The position numbers and the translations under genes are program-made. This document shows positions 7,575-16,480 of a DNA stretch of 64,000 nucleotides, piece after piece (the first letter of the stretch is position 1; each line of letters starts with the position of its first letter). This DNA comes from Rhodococcus sp. OK519 (GTDB lineage: Bacteria; Actinomycetota; Actinomycetes; Mycobacteriales; Mycobacteriaceae), in the NCBI RefSeq assembly GCF_003051005.1, contig NZ_QAOW01000001.1, positions 1,116,001-1,180,000 of the forward strand, in the 5' to 3' direction. Under the pieces are notes generated by a model. That model did no database searches. It was not told where the DNA came from and saw nothing but the letters and a program-made list of their open reading frames with translations.

Positions 7575-8377
7575 AGATCTCACCGTGGGCGCGGATCAGC
7601 CTGCGTACCATCGTCCTTGCGTACCTGTTCGTACTTCTGATCGTCCCGATCGGCGTGATCCTGTTCCGCACGTTCGAGAACGGCTTCGTCGCGTTCTATC
7701 ACGCGATCAGTACCCCGGCCGCGATCTCGGCGCTCAACATGTCGCTGCTCATCGTCGCGATCGTCGTACCGCTCAACGTCGTGTTCGGCATCGTCACGGC
7801 ACTGGCGCTCGTGCGCGGGCGCTTCCCAGGACGCGGTGTGCTGCAGTCGGTGGTCGACCTGCCGTTCGCGGTGTCGCCCATCGTCGTCGGCGTCTCTCTG
7901 ATCCTGCTGTGGGGTGCCAACGGGTGGTTCGGCGGCGTGGAATCCCTCGGCTTCAAGGTGATCTTCGGGTTGCCGGGCATGGTGATCGCCACGATCTTCG
8001 TGACACTGCCGTTCGTGGTGCGGGAGGTGGAGCCGGTGCTGCACGAGATCGGGGACGAGCAGGAACAGGCCGCGGCCACGCTCGGTGCGTCGAAGTGGCA
8101 GACCTTCTCCCGGATCACGCTGCCGGCGATCCGCTGGGGCCTGACGTACGGCGTGGTACTCACGGTGGCCCGCGCGCTCGGTGAGTTCGGTGCGGTCATC
8201 ATGGTCTCGTCCGGCATCCCAGGCCAGTCGCAGACGCTGACACTGCTCGTGCACTCCCGATACATCGACGACCACAACACTTTCGGGGCCTACGCCGCGG
8301 CGACACTGCTGATGTCGATCGCAGTGCTGGTCCTCCTCCTGATGACTCTGCTCGACCGTAAGAGGAGCGCGACATGA
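7571..8377 (+). CDS. cysW: Sulfate ABC transporter permease CysW
   Basis: 268 residues with about six membrane spans and the EAA-type loop [21 protein letters not shown]. It is the second permease half of the CysTWA sulfate importer. The start is GTG, overlapping the cysT stop by 4 bases, and the gene ends in ATGA shared with cysA. Sequence and order fit the sulfate family rather than the related molybdate transporter, which has a single permease. Confidence 0.92.
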   Translation: MKISPWARISLRTIVLAYLFVLLIVPIGVILFRTFENGFVAFYHAISTPAAISALNMSLLIVAIVVPLNVVFGIVTALALVRGRFPGRGVLQSVVDLPFAVSPIVVGVSLILLWGANGWFGGVESLGFKVIFGLPGMVIATIFVTLPFVVREVEPVLHEIGDEQEQAAATLGASKWQTFSRITLPAIRWGLTYGVVLTVARALGEFGAVIMVSSGIPGQSQTLTLLVHSRYIDDHNTFGAYAAATLLMSIAVLVLLLMTLLDRKRSAT

Positions 8378-9321
8378 TCACCGTGACCGGGGCCCGCAAG
8401 AACTACGGCGATTTCGCCGCGCTCGACGACGTCACCCTCGACATCCCGTCGGGCTCGCTCACGGCTCTGCTCGGGCCCAGTGGTTCGGGTAAGTCGACGC
8501 TGCTGCGATCCATCGCGGGGCTCGAACAGCCCGACTCCGGGACCATCATGATCGCGGGCAAGGACGTCACCGGGGTGCCGCCGCAGAAGCGCGACATCGG
8601 GTTCGTGTTTCAGCACTATGCGGCGTTCAAGCACATGACCGTCCGCGACAACGTCGCGTTCGGTCTCAAGATCCGCAAGCGGCCCAAGGCCGAGATCGCG
8701 AAGAAGGTCGACGACCTGCTCGAGATCGTCGGGCTCGGTGGCTTCCAGCACCGCTATCCGGCGCAGTTGTCCGGCGGTCAGCGTCAGCGCATGGCGCTCG
8801 CCCGGGCGCTCGCGGTCGATCCGCAGGTGCTGCTTCTCGACGAGCCGTTCGGCGCGCTCGATGCGAAGGTGCGTGACGACCTCCGCACTTGGCTGCGCCG
8901 CCTGCACGACGAGGTCCACGTGACCACTGTGCTCGTCACGCACGACCAAGAGGAGGCGCTCGACGTCGCCGACCGGATCGCGGTGCTCAACCGGGGGCGG
9001 ATCGAGCAGGTCGGTACCCCTCAGGAGCTGTACGACACCCCGGCCAACGACTTCGTGATGTCGTTCCTCGGCCCGGTCGCCCGGCTCAACGGCCAGTTGG
9101 TGCGCCCGCACGATCTGCGTCTGGACCGCAACCAGCTACCGCAGTCGTTCGCGGCCACCGTCTCCCGCGTCGTGCACCTCGGCTTCGAGGTCCGCGTCGA
9201 GCTGCAGCCCAAGACGGGTGCCCAGGAGCTGTCCGCGCAGATCACCCGCAGCGACGCCGAGGCTCTCGGCCTGCGTGAGGGTGAGACCGTGTACGTCCGT
9301 CCGAGCGACATCACGGCCTGA
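8374..9321 (+). CDS. cysA: Sulfate ABC transporter ATP-binding protein CysA
   Basis: 315 residues. Walker [10 protein letters not shown] at 34-42, Q-loop Gln80, signature LSGGQ at 132-136 and Walker B LLLDEP at 153-158 are all intact. The C-terminal part is a short TOBE-like domain that ends VRPSDITA. It energises sulfate uptake through CysT and CysW. It is somewhat shorter than the usual 350 residues because the C-terminal regulatory region is compact. A strong terminator follows directly, so the operon ends here. Confidence 0.93.
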   Translation: MITVTGARKNYGDFAALDDVTLDIPSGSLTALLGPSGSGKSTLLRSIAGLEQPDSGTIMIAGKDVTGVPPQKRDIGFVFQHYAAFKHMTVRDNVAFGLKIRKRPKAEIAKKVDDLLEIVGLGGFQHRYPAQLSGGQRQRMALARALAVDPQVLLLDEPFGALDAKVRDDLRTWLRRLHDEVHVTTVLVTHDQEEALDVADRIAVLNRGRIEQVGTPQELYDTPANDFVMSFLGPVARLNGQLVRPHDLRLDRNQLPQSFAATVSRVVHLGFEVRVELQPKTGAQELSAQITRSDAEALGLREGETVYVRPSDITA

Positions 9322-9336
9322 CACCGCACTCGACAG

Positions 9337-9370
9337 AGGCCCGGTCCCTTTCGGGGACCGGGCCTTCGTC
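9337..9370 (+). terminator. Intrinsic terminator after cysA
   Basis: A perfect 12-bp stem (AGGCCCGGTCCC at 9337-9348 with its complement at 9354-9365) and a 5-base loop, followed by TTCGTCG. It lies 16 bases after the cysA stop and before the convergent flavin reductase gene, so it may work in both directions. Confidence 0.85.
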
Positions 9371-9388
9371 GTCACACCGCGCGAACGT

Positions 9389-9904
9389 TCAGGGGAGCAC
9401 CGTCCATGCACTCACGCAGTGGTACGCGCGGTCCTGGTACACCAGCGGAGCGGCGAGTGAGGCGGCATCGCGCACTTCGTCGACTGCGGCGGTGACGACC
9501 AATGCCGACCCGACCTCGGTGCGGGTCAATGGGGAGCAGCGCAACACCGTCCCTGTGCCCTCCAGGAGCGGCTCACCGGAGTCGAGCGGGGACCACGCGG
9601 TGCCGACACCGAATCGGTCGGTGTCGGATGTCGCGAACCGACGGGCGAGTGCGAGGTTGTCGGCGGTGAGCAGGTGCACGAGAAGACTCCGTGCGGAGCC
9701 GATCTCCGCGGCGGAACCCCGCAGCGACTGCAGCGAGAAGCCGAGCACCGCAGGGTCCGCGGAGACCGACGCGACGGACGACGAGGTGATTCCGACCGGA
9801 CCGGTGCGGCCCAGGGCGGTGATGATCGCGACGCCGGCGGGATGTCCCCGGAACGCGTGGCGGAACCGGTCGCCGAGCCGTGTCGTCGGTGCTGCGGTCG
9901 TCAA
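9389..9904 (-). CDS. Flavin reductase-like FMN-binding protein
   Basis: 171 residues of the flavin reductase family: FRHAFRGHPAGVAIITA at the N-terminus, GITSSSVASVSADPAVLGFSL (the flavin-binding loop) near 38-58, and a C-terminal HCVSAWTVLP. Such proteins supply reduced flavin to monooxygenases or are oxidoreductases themselves. The start is TTG 9904 with GAAGGG about 6 bases before it. It is divergent from the HhH gene across a 114-base region that contains a perfect palindrome. No partner oxygenase is adjacent. Confidence 0.8.
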   Translation of the reverse strand: MTTAAPTTRLGDRFRHAFRGHPAGVAIITALGRTGPVGITSSSVASVSADPAVLGFSLQSLRGSAAEIGSARSLLVHLLTADNLALARRFATSDTDRFGVGTAWSPLDSGEPLLEGTGTVLRCSPLTRTEVGSALVVTAAVDEVRDAASLAAPLVYQDRAYHCVSAWTVLP

Positions 9905-9949
9905 GGAGGGGCCCTTCGCCGGGAGATTTCGTACAACCCCGACGCTAGA

Positions 9950-9969
9950 ACCTCGAGTTGACTCGAGGT
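9950..9969. promoter_or_regulatory. Palindromic operator candidate between flavin reductase and HhH genes
   Basis: ACCTCGAGT-TG-ACTCGAGGT is a perfect 9-bp inverted repeat with a 2-base centre, placed in the divergent intergenic region. Its position suits a transcription factor controlling one or both genes. No regulator gene is adjacent. Confidence 0.5.
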
Positions 9970-10018
9970 AAAGCGAATGTGGTCGACGCCACGGGTCCGG
10001 CTCCCTACGATGGCTCGC

Positions 10019-10249
10019 ATGACCTCACCCCGCGACAGTGCCCGTTCGGGCGACCTCCCTGCCGGGATCGGACGTCCGGCCACCCGCGCGCTCGAGCAGG
10101 CCGGCATCACCACGCTCGACGCCGCCGCCGGTCACTCGGCGAAGGAACTGCTCGCCCTCCACGGCGTGGGACCCAAGGCGATCCGTGTGCTCACCGCATC
10201 GCTCGGTGAACGAGGCCTGCACATCCGTTCCGAGAACTCCGAGGGGTGA
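10019..10249 (+). CDS. Small helix-hairpin-helix protein, 76 aa
   Basis: The product holds one HhH-type unit: LPAGIGRPATRALEQAGITT followed by ELLALHGVGPKAIRVLTASL. GVGP is the typical hairpin that contacts the DNA backbone. It resembles the small pathway-like HhH proteins of actinobacteria with no assigned function. ATG 10019 is chosen because TACGAT (10006-10011) lies 7 bases upstream, the leaderless pattern seen elsewhere in the window; ATG 10010 is an alternative. It is followed 4 bases later by the YCII gene. Confidence 0.7.
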   Translation: MTSPRDSARSGDLPAGIGRPATRALEQAGITTLDAAAGHSAKELLALHGVGPKAIRVLTASLGERGLHIRSENSEG

Positions 10250-10253
10250 CGCG

Positions 10254-10595
10254 ATGACCAAATACCTGATCTCGTTCCCGAGCAGCGCCATGGTCGTTTC
10301 CGAGGAGGACCTGCCGGCGGTATCGGATGCGTCGCACGCCGTGGTGGAGGAGGCGAAGGCCGCCGGCGTCTGGGTGTTCGGCGGCGGAATCGACGAGAGC
10401 GTTCCGCCGGTCCTTGTCGACGGGGACGGCACGGTGACCGAGGGCACGTACCCGCAGACGAAGCAGCTCGAGGGCGGCTACGCGGTGCTGGAGGTACCTT
10501 CCCGTGCAGCGGCATTGGAGTGGGCCGCGAAGCTCGCCGTCGCGTGCCGATGCGCGCAGGAGGTACGCGCGTTCGGGTACGACCCCGCCAGCTGA
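10254..10595 (+). CDS. YCII-related domain protein
   Basis: 113 residues of the YCII/DGPF-like dimeric alpha-beta barrel fold: MTKYLISFPSSAMVVSEEDL, GGGIDESVPPVLVDGDGTVT and a C-terminal EVRAFGYDPAS. These proteins may bind small acidic molecules; no reaction is known. ATG 10254 sits 4 bases after the HhH stop with GAGGGG upstream, so both genes form a short operon. The product differs in length and sequence from the DGPF protein at 53042. Confidence 0.75.
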   Translation: MTKYLISFPSSAMVVSEEDLPAVSDASHAVVEEAKAAGVWVFGGGIDESVPPVLVDGDGTVTEGTYPQTKQLEGGYAVLEVPSRAAALEWAAKLAVACRCAQEVRAFGYDPAS

Positions 10596-10639
10596 AGCAG
10601 CGTGACCTCGCAGGGACTCGTAGTCGGCTTCGATGCTCC

Positions 10640-11392
10640 CTAGGCCGAGAGCCGTGTCCGGGTCTCCGCGATCACGGCGGCGTCGTACCGGTCGAGGGCC
10701 ACGTCGGCGACGTGGTGGTGTGCGCCGATGGTGTCGGCGAAAATGGTGTCGGGAGCGGCCTGTAGCGCCGCAGCCCCGAGCCGGTCGGTCAGACGTCCGG
10801 GTGCCAGGAACCACGGTGCGATCACGATGCGCTCGACGCCTCTCGAGCGCAGCAGTGAGATTGCCTGTCCGACGGTCGGTTCGGCGGACGTAGCGAAGCA
10901 GACGGTCGTCTCCGACCATCGGGTGCCCTCGGCGAGGACCGAGGTGAGGGCACGGGTGCGATCGTTCGCCCGGGCGTCGGAGGAGCCGACGGCGGCGAGG
11001 ACGACACCGGTGCGGGTGTCGTCGGTGGTGACCCCGGTCGCGACGATCCGGTCCCGCACGGCGGCGACGAGACGGCGGTCGTGACCCAGGACCTCGGACT
11101 GGACGATCGCCAGCTGCGGATGGCGCCGGCGGGCGGCCGCGAGGATGCCCGGCAGATCTACACGGGCATGGAACGCGCTGCCGAGCAGCAGGGGCACCAC
11201 CACCGCAGCGGAATGCCCCTCCGCGGCGACGGCGTCGACCACCTGGTCGACGGACGGTGCATTCAGATCGAGGAAGCACAGCCGGACGTCGAGGTCCGGC
11301 CGCCGTGCGCGGATCGCCGCCACGGCCGCCGTGACCACCCGAGCGGATCGGGGATCACGGCTGCCGTGTGCGACAGCGATCATCGGCGTCAC
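10640..11392 (-). CDS. Sirohydrochlorin chelatase (CbiX/SirB-like)
   Basis: 250 residues. The N-terminus IAVAHGSRDPRS carries the metal-chelating His of class II chelatases, and the C-terminal half repeats the fold (VIAPWFLAPGRLTD). It most likely inserts Fe2+ into sirohydrochlorin to make the siroheme needed by the sulfite reductase at the head of this operon. GTG 11392 lies 4 bases after the cysN stop; ATG 11383 is also possible. Mycobacteria also place a chelatase with nirA-cysH. Cobalt chelation cannot be excluded by sequence. Confidence 0.85.
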   Translation of the reverse strand: MTPMIAVAHGSRDPRSARVVTAAVAAIRARRPDLDVRLCFLDLNAPSVDQVVDAVAAEGHSAAVVVPLLLGSAFHARVDLPGILAAARRRHPQLAIVQSEVLGHDRRLVAAVRDRIVATGVTTDDTRTGVVLAAVGSSDARANDRTRALTSVLAEGTRWSETTVCFATSAEPTVGQAISLLRSRGVERIVIAPWFLAPGRLTDRLGAAALQAAPDTIFADTIGAHHHVADVALDRYDAAVIAETRTRLSA

Positions 11393-11396
11393 AGTG

Positions 11397-12701
11397 TCAG
11401 ACCCGCTCGCCGAGTTCGACGGCCGCGATGGCATCGCCGACGAGTCCGGCCGCGAGCGTGTTGCCGCCGGCCGGGTCGATCAGCAGGAAGCAGCCGGTGT
11501 GCCGGTTGACGGTGTAGTCGTCCGCGACGATCGGCTCCGCGACGCGCACCGAGATCTTGCCGATCTCGTTGAGCTCGAGCGTCTCCGGGCTCTGCTCGGA
11601 CGTCAGTTCCTGCTCGTCGAGGCGCTCGACGAGCGATCCGACGATCGCCTGCGTGGTGCGGGTGCCGTGCTTGAGTAGCAGGCGGGCGCCCGGACGCAGC
11701 GGCTTCTCGGCCAGCCAGCACACGGTGGCGTCGAACTGGTCGATCGGTTCGGGGGCCCCGGACGGTGCGGCGATGGTGTCACCGCGGGAGACGTCGACAT
11801 CGTCGGCGAGCACCAGCGTCACGCTGCGGCCCGCGTGGGCGACATCGAGTTCACCGTCGGCGGTGTCGATGCGGGAGACCGTGGTCCGGGTGCCGGACGG
11901 CAGGATCACGACCTCGTCGCCGGGCACGACCGAACCGGCCGCTACCTGACCCGCATAGCCGCGGTAGTCGGGGAAGTCGGCGGTGCGGGGGCGGATCACG
12001 TACTGGACCGGGAAGCGTAGTCCGATCGGTTGCCCGTCGCGCTTTTCCTGGCTGTCGCTGTCCACGGGCACAGACTCGAGGTGCTCGATCAACGTCGGGC
12101 CGTCGTAGAACGGAGTGTTCTCCGACCGCACCGCCACGTTGTCGCCGTGGAGCGCCGAGACCGGGATCTCGCGAACGTCTTCGGCGGCCCAGCCGAGCGA
12201 GCCGGTCAGCGAACGGAACTCGGCGGAAATGTCGGCGAACACCTGCGCCGGATCATCGACGAGGTCGATCTTGTTGACCGCCAGCACCAGTCGCGGCACA
12301 CCGAGCAGCGCCAGCACCGCGGCGTGCTTGCGGGTCTGCGAGATGACGCCCTTGCGTGCGTCGACCAGCAGGATCACCAGCTGCGCCGTGGACGCGCCGG
12401 ATACGGTGTTGCGGGTGTATTGCACGTGCCCCGGCGTGTCCGCAAGGACGAACGTACGACGGGGGGTCGCGAAGTAGCGGTACGCGACGTCGATCGTGAT
12501 GCCCTGCTCGCGCTCGGCGCGCAGGCCGTCGACCAGCAGCGACAGGTCGGGGGTGGACAGGCCCTTGTCGACCGACGCGCGGGTGACGGCGTCGATTTGG
12601 TCGGCCAGAACGGATTTGGTGTCGTACAGCAGTCGGCCCACGAGAGTGGACTTGCCGTCGTCGACGCTGCCCGCGGTAGCGAGTCTCAGCAAGTCGCTCA
12701 T
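11397..12701 (-). CDS. cysN: Sulfate adenylyltransferase large subunit (GTPase) CysN
   Basis: 434 residues with translation-factor-like GTPase motifs: GSVDDGKST at 11-19, DTPGH at 88-92 and NKID at 143-146, followed by two beta-barrel domains. With CysD it forms APS from ATP and sulfate, driven by GTP hydrolysis. There is no APS-kinase (CysC) fusion, unlike the mycobacterial CysNC. ATG 12701 is 2 bases after the cysD stop. Confidence 0.93.
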   Translation of the reverse strand: MSDLLRLATAGSVDDGKSTLVGRLLYDTKSVLADQIDAVTRASVDKGLSTPDLSLLVDGLRAEREQGITIDVAYRYFATPRRTFVLADTPGHVQYTRNTVSGASTAQLVILLVDARKGVISQTRKHAAVLALLGVPRLVLAVNKIDLVDDPAQVFADISAEFRSLTGSLGWAAEDVREIPVSALHGDNVAVRSENTPFYDGPTLIEHLESVPVDSDSQEKRDGQPIGLRFPVQYVIRPRTADFPDYRGYAGQVAAGSVVPGDEVVILPSGTRTTVSRIDTADGELDVAHAGRSVTLVLADDVDVSRGDTIAAPSGAPEPIDQFDATVCWLAEKPLRPGARLLLKHGTRTTQAIVGSLVERLDEQELTSEQSPETLELNEIGKISVRVAEPIVADDYTVNRHTGCFLLIDPAGGNTLAAGLVGDAIAAVELGERV

Positions 12702-12703
12702 GA

Positions 12704-13645
12704 TCAGAAGTAGCCCTCTCGCTTGCGGTCTTCCATGGCCGCTTCGGAAACTCGGTCGTCGCCGCGGGTGGCGCCGCGCTCGGTCAGTCGGGACGCCGCG
12801 ACCTCGGCCAGGATGGCCTCGTTGTCGGCGGCCTCGGACAGCACCGCGCCCGTGGTCGAGCCATCACCGACGGTGCGGTAGCGCACCGAGAGCGTCTGCA
12901 GCTCTTCGCCTTCGGCCGGACCTCCCCATACGCCCGGGGTCATCCACATGCCGTCACGCTGGTACACCGGACGCTGGTGGGCGTAGTAGATGCTCGCCAG
13001 TTCGACGTTGTCGCGCGCGATGTAGCGCCAGATGTCGAGTTCGGTGAAGTTGCTGAGCGGGAACACCCGGACCTGCTCGCCGGGGGAGTGCCGCCCGTTG
13101 TACAGGTTCCACAGTTCGGGACGCTGACGCTTGGGATCCCACTGGCCGAATGCGTTGCGCAGCGAGAAGATCCGCTCCTTGGCGCGGGCCCGCTCCTCGT
13201 CGCGGCGCGCACCGCCGAACACGGCGTCGAACCGGTTCTCGGCGATCGCGTCGAGCAGTGGCACGGTCTGCAACGGGTTGCGGATGCCGTCGGGGCGCTC
13301 GGTGAGGCGGCCGTCGGCGAGGTAGTCCTCGACCTTGGCCACGTGCAGGCGCAGGTTGTACTTCGCGACGACGTGATCGCGGAAGTCCAGCACCTCCTGC
13401 AGGTTGTGCCCGGTATCGACGTGCAGCAGCGCGAACGGCAGCGGTGCGGGCCAGAACGCCTTGATCGCCAGGTGCAGCAGCACCGTCGAGTCCTTGCCGC
13501 CCGAGAACAGGATCACGGGCCGCTCGAACTCGCCGGCCACCTCGCGGAAAATGTGGATGGCCTCGGACTCGAGAGCGTCGAGAGTGTCGAACTTGCTGCC
13601 GTCGAGCTGAAGTCGCGGCTCGGCGAGTGAGATGTCGATTGTCAT
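12704..13645 (-). CDS. cysD: Sulfate adenylyltransferase small subunit CysD
   Basis: 313 residues of the PAPS-reductase/ATP pyrophosphatase fold. The PP-motif SGGKDST is at 48-54, followed by HVDTGHNLQE and the C-terminal EDRKREGYF typical of CysD. It adenylates sulfate together with CysN. ATG 13645 overlaps the cysH stop (ATGA), so cysH-cysD are translationally coupled. Confidence 0.94.
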   Translation of the reverse strand: MTIDISLAEPRLQLDGSKFDTLDALESEAIHIFREVAGEFERPVILFSGGKDSTVLLHLAIKAFWPAPLPFALLHVDTGHNLQEVLDFRDHVVAKYNLRLHVAKVEDYLADGRLTERPDGIRNPLQTVPLLDAIAENRFDAVFGGARRDEERARAKERIFSLRNAFGQWDPKRQRPELWNLYNGRHSPGEQVRVFPLSNFTELDIWRYIARDNVELASIYYAHQRPVYQRDGMWMTPGVWGGPAEGEELQTLSVRYRTVGDGSTTGAVLSEAADNEAILAEVAASRLTERGATRGDDRVSEAAMEDRKREGYF

Positions 13646-14385
13646 GAGGCGTGCAACCCGCATTCTGTCTTGGCGGAACCGGCCCACCGACCGCTACGCG
13701 GATCGGCGCCGGGGAGTGGTTTGACGGTGCAGGGTGCGCACCCGATGGACGGATATCCCTCGTCGACGAGCGGATTCACCAGAATCGAGTGCTCGTCGAT
13801 GTAGGCCTGCATGTCGTCGTCCGACCATGCGGCGATGGGATTGATCTTCACCAGACCGAACGCCTCGTCGAAGGAGATCAACGGTGCGTTCGCCCGGGTG
13901 GGGGCCTCGACCCGGCGGATGCCGGTGACCCACGCCCGGTAGTTCTTCAGCGTCGCGGTCAGCGGCGCCACCTTGCGCAGCGCGCAGCACCGGTTGGGCT
14001 CGCGGGCCCACAGGTCCTTGCCCTCGGCCGCGTCCTGCTCGGCGACACTGATCTCGGTCTGCGCGTTGATGACCTTGACGCCGTACACCTGCTCCACCGC
14101 GTCGCGGGTGCCGATGGTCTCGGGGAAGTGGTAGCCGGTCTCCAAAAAGAGCACGTCCACGCCCGGATGAACCTGTGCGGCAAGGTGAACGAGCACCCCG
14201 TCCTGCATGTTCGAGGCCACGATGTAGCCGTTGCGATGCCCTGTCGCTTCGCTCGTCCCGCCACCGAAGGTGTCCTCGGTCCATTGCAGCAGTTCCTGTG
14301 CCGACGCGCCGTCCAGCTCGGCTGCGCCCTGCGCGGCAAGTGCCCGGAGCTCGTCCTGGGTTGCCGTCGTGATGTCGACCGTCAA
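13642..14385 (-). CDS. cysH: APS reductase (assimilatory, iron-sulfur type) CysH
   Basis: 247 residues. The four iron-sulfur cysteines (CC at 133-134 and CAPC at 216-219) mark it as the bacterial APS rather than PAPS reductase, and ECGLH at 241-245 supplies the catalytic Cys242. It reduces adenylylsulfate to sulfite. TTG 14385 is taken as the start because it overlaps the sir stop (TTGA) and has GAGGGGGAT just before it; a GTG at 14418 is an alternative. The lack of an APS kinase in the operon agrees with direct APS use. Confidence 0.93.
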   Translation of the reverse strand: MTVDITTATQDELRALAAQGAAELDGASAQELLQWTEDTFGGGTSEATGHRNGYIVASNMQDGVLVHLAAQVHPGVDVLFLETGYHFPETIGTRDAVEQVYGVKVINAQTEISVAEQDAAEGKDLWAREPNRCCALRKVAPLTATLKNYRAWVTGIRRVEAPTRANAPLISFDEAFGLVKINPIAAWSDDDMQAYIDEHSILVNPLVDEGYPSIGCAPCTVKPLPGADPRSGRWAGSAKTECGLHAS

Positions 14386-16097
14386 CGCAAATCCCCCTCG
14401 TCTGCTCGAATTGCCCACTGTGCGAAGCGTTCTCCCTCGGCGCGGTGCTTCACGAAATTACGCACCACGCGGTCGATGTAGTCACCGAGCTCGTCGCTGG
14501 TCACCTTGTGCTGGCGCAGTTTCCGGCCGAACGCGCTGTCGAGCCCGAGGCTGCCGCCCAGGTGCACCTGGAAGCCCTCGACCTGCTTGCCGTCGCCGTC
14601 GTCGACCAGCTGGCCCTTGAATCCGATGTCGGCGATCTGGGACCGTCCGCACGAGTTGGGGCAGCCGTTGATGTTGATCGTGATCGGGACGTCGAGCTGC
14701 GCATTGATGTCCGCGAGCCGCTCCTCGAGTTCCGGCGCGAGCACCTGCGACCGCTTGCGGGTCTCCACGAACGACAGCTTGCAGAACTCGATGCCGCTGC
14801 AGGCGAGCAGGTTCCGGCGCCAGTGCGACGGCCGGGCGTGCAGGCCGAGCGGTTCGAGGTCGGCGATCAGCTTCTCGACCTGGTCGTCGGGCACGTCGAG
14901 CACGATCAGCTTCTGGTACGGCGTGAAGCGGATCCGGTCGGAGCCGACGGCCTCGACCGCGGCGGCCACCTTGGTCAGGATGGTGCCCGACACGCGGCCG
15001 GCGATGGGGGAGAACCCGATCGCGTTGAGGCCGTTGCGCAGCTTCTGAACCCCGATGTGGTCGATCGGGCGCTCAGGCTTCTCCGGCGCGGGGCCGTCGA
15101 TCAGCTTGCGCTTGAGGTACTCCGTCTCGAGAACCTCACGGAACTTGTCGATACCCCAGTCCTTGATCAGGAACTTCAGCCGCGCCTTGGCGCGCAGGCG
15201 GCGGTAGCCGTAGTCGCGGAAGATCGCGAGCACGCCTTCCCACACGTCCGGCACCTCGTCGAGCGGCACCCACACACCGACGCGCTGCGCCAGCATCGGA
15301 TTGGTCGACAGGCCGCCGCCCACCCACAGATCCAGGCCCGGGCCGTGCTCGGGGTGGTTCACGCCGACGAACGCGACGTCGTTGATCTCGTGCACCACGT
15401 CCTGCTGGCCGGAGATCGCGGTCTTGAACTTGCGCGGCAGGTTCGAGTACTGCGGGTCGCCGATGTAGCGGCGGACGATCTCGTCGATCGCCGGGGTGGG
15501 GTCGAGGACCTCGTCGAACGACTCGCCGGCCAGCGGTGAGCCCAGCACGACGCGGGGGCAGTCGCCGCAGGCCTCGGTGGTCTTGAGGCCGACGGCCTCG
15601 AGTCGCTGCCAGATCTCCGGGACGTTCTCGATCTCGATCCAGTGGTACTGGACGTTCTCGCGGTCGGACAGGTCGGCGGTGTCACGCCCGAACTCGGTCG
15701 AGAGTTCGCCGACCGTGCGCAACTGCGCGACGCTCAGGGCGCCGGCGTCGCAGCGCACCCGCATCATGAAGTACTTGGCCTCGAGCAGGTCGATGTTCTC
15801 GTCGCCGGTGAAGGTGCCGTCGTAACCCTCTTCGCGCTGGGTGTACAGGCCCCACCAGCGCATCCGGCCACGCAGGTCGGCCTTGTCGATGCTGTCGAAT
15901 CCCTGCTTCGAGTAGATGTCCTCGATCCGAGCCCGGACGTTGAGGGGGTTGTCGTCCTTCTTGATCTGCTCGTTCGCGTTGAGCGGCTCACGGTAGCCGA
16001 GGGCCCACTGGCCCTCGGACACCCGCTTCTTCGGGCGGGCAGCGCGGGCTCCGGCGGGCGGGCTCGTCGTGGAATCGGCGTCGGTGGTCGACGTCAT
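14382..16097 (-). CDS. sir: Ferredoxin-dependent sulfite reductase (Sir/NirA type)
   Basis: 571 residues with the two-repeat nitrite/sulfite reductase architecture. The siroheme-[4Fe-4S] ligands are C433, C439, C479 and C483 (CSGIEFC and CPNSC). Tyr85 and Cys177 stand where mycobacterial NirA has its Tyr-Cys crosslink, which supports a sulfite reductase role. It reduces sulfite to sulfide with reduced ferredoxin. ATG 16097 has AGGAG 5 bases upstream. It is the first full gene of the operon sir-cysH-cysD-cysN-chelatase and lies 164 bases after a polycysteine leader peptide. Confidence 0.93.
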   Translation of the reverse strand: MTSTTDADSTTSPPAGARAARPKKRVSEGQWALGYREPLNANEQIKKDDNPLNVRARIEDIYSKQGFDSIDKADLRGRMRWWGLYTQREEGYDGTFTGDENIDLLEAKYFMMRVRCDAGALSVAQLRTVGELSTEFGRDTADLSDRENVQYHWIEIENVPEIWQRLEAVGLKTTEACGDCPRVVLGSPLAGESFDEVLDPTPAIDEIVRRYIGDPQYSNLPRKFKTAISGQQDVVHEINDVAFVGVNHPEHGPGLDLWVGGGLSTNPMLAQRVGVWVPLDEVPDVWEGVLAIFRDYGYRRLRAKARLKFLIKDWGIDKFREVLETEYLKRKLIDGPAPEKPERPIDHIGVQKLRNGLNAIGFSPIAGRVSGTILTKVAAAVEAVGSDRIRFTPYQKLIVLDVPDDQVEKLIADLEPLGLHARPSHWRRNLLACSGIEFCKLSFVETRKRSQVLAPELEERLADINAQLDVPITININGCPNSCGRSQIADIGFKGQLVDDGDGKQVEGFQVHLGGSLGLDSAFGRKLRQHKVTSDELGDYIDRVVRNFVKHRAEGERFAQWAIRADEGDLR

Positions 16098-16102
16098 GGG
16101 TG

Positions 16103-16156
16103 CTCCTGAAATTCGTGAATCCCACGGTGCACCGGTCGAAGACATGGGGAGGAGGG
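16103..16156 (-). promoter_or_regulatory. Possible masked ribosome-binding site of sir
   Basis: On the reverse strand CCCTCCTCCCC (16156-16146) is complementary to the sir Shine-Dalgarno AGGAG (16107-16103), about 40 bases downstream. Together with the polycysteine leader peptide this suggests that ribosome stalling on Cys codons frees the binding site. Pairing is judged by eye only. Confidence 0.35.
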
Positions 16157-16261
16157 CTGTTTCCTCGCGGGGTCGTCCTCGGCCGGCCGGGATCAGCGGG
16201 GGCTATCGGGGGAGACGAACGCAGGCGGGCGTTGCTGCTTCGAGGCAGGGAACGCGGACTG

Positions 16262-16351
16262 CTACACGCCGCAGGGCTGACAACAACAGCTACAGACACG
16301 CTTGAGGTCGACGTGGCGTCTGGCCACCAATCGCACCCCGCTGTCTGTCAT
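16262..16351 (-). CDS. Polycysteine leader peptide (29 aa) of the sulfite reductase operon
   Basis: ATG 16351 to TAG 16262, 29 residues: MTDSGVRLVARRHVDLKR, then VCSCCCQPCGV. Five of the last ten residues are Cys (20, 22, 23, 24 and 27). CAGAAT lies 7 bases before the ATG, again the leaderless pattern. Polycysteine short ORFs upstream of sulfur operons in mycobacteria are cysteine-responsive attenuators (established knowledge); position and composition here match closely. No overlapping gene explains it. Confidence 0.85.
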   Translation of the reverse strand: MTDSGVRLVARRHVDLKRVCSCCCQPCGV

Positions 16352-16480
16352 GCGGGCCATTCTGCCATGGGATTTCGTCCGTGCCGACCACTGGGCGCAT
16401 ATTTCCCCGAAAATCGCGGGAAATCTCCTGATCGGATGGGGGAGCGTGGCGCGAAACGGGGTGACTGGGACACTGGAGGC

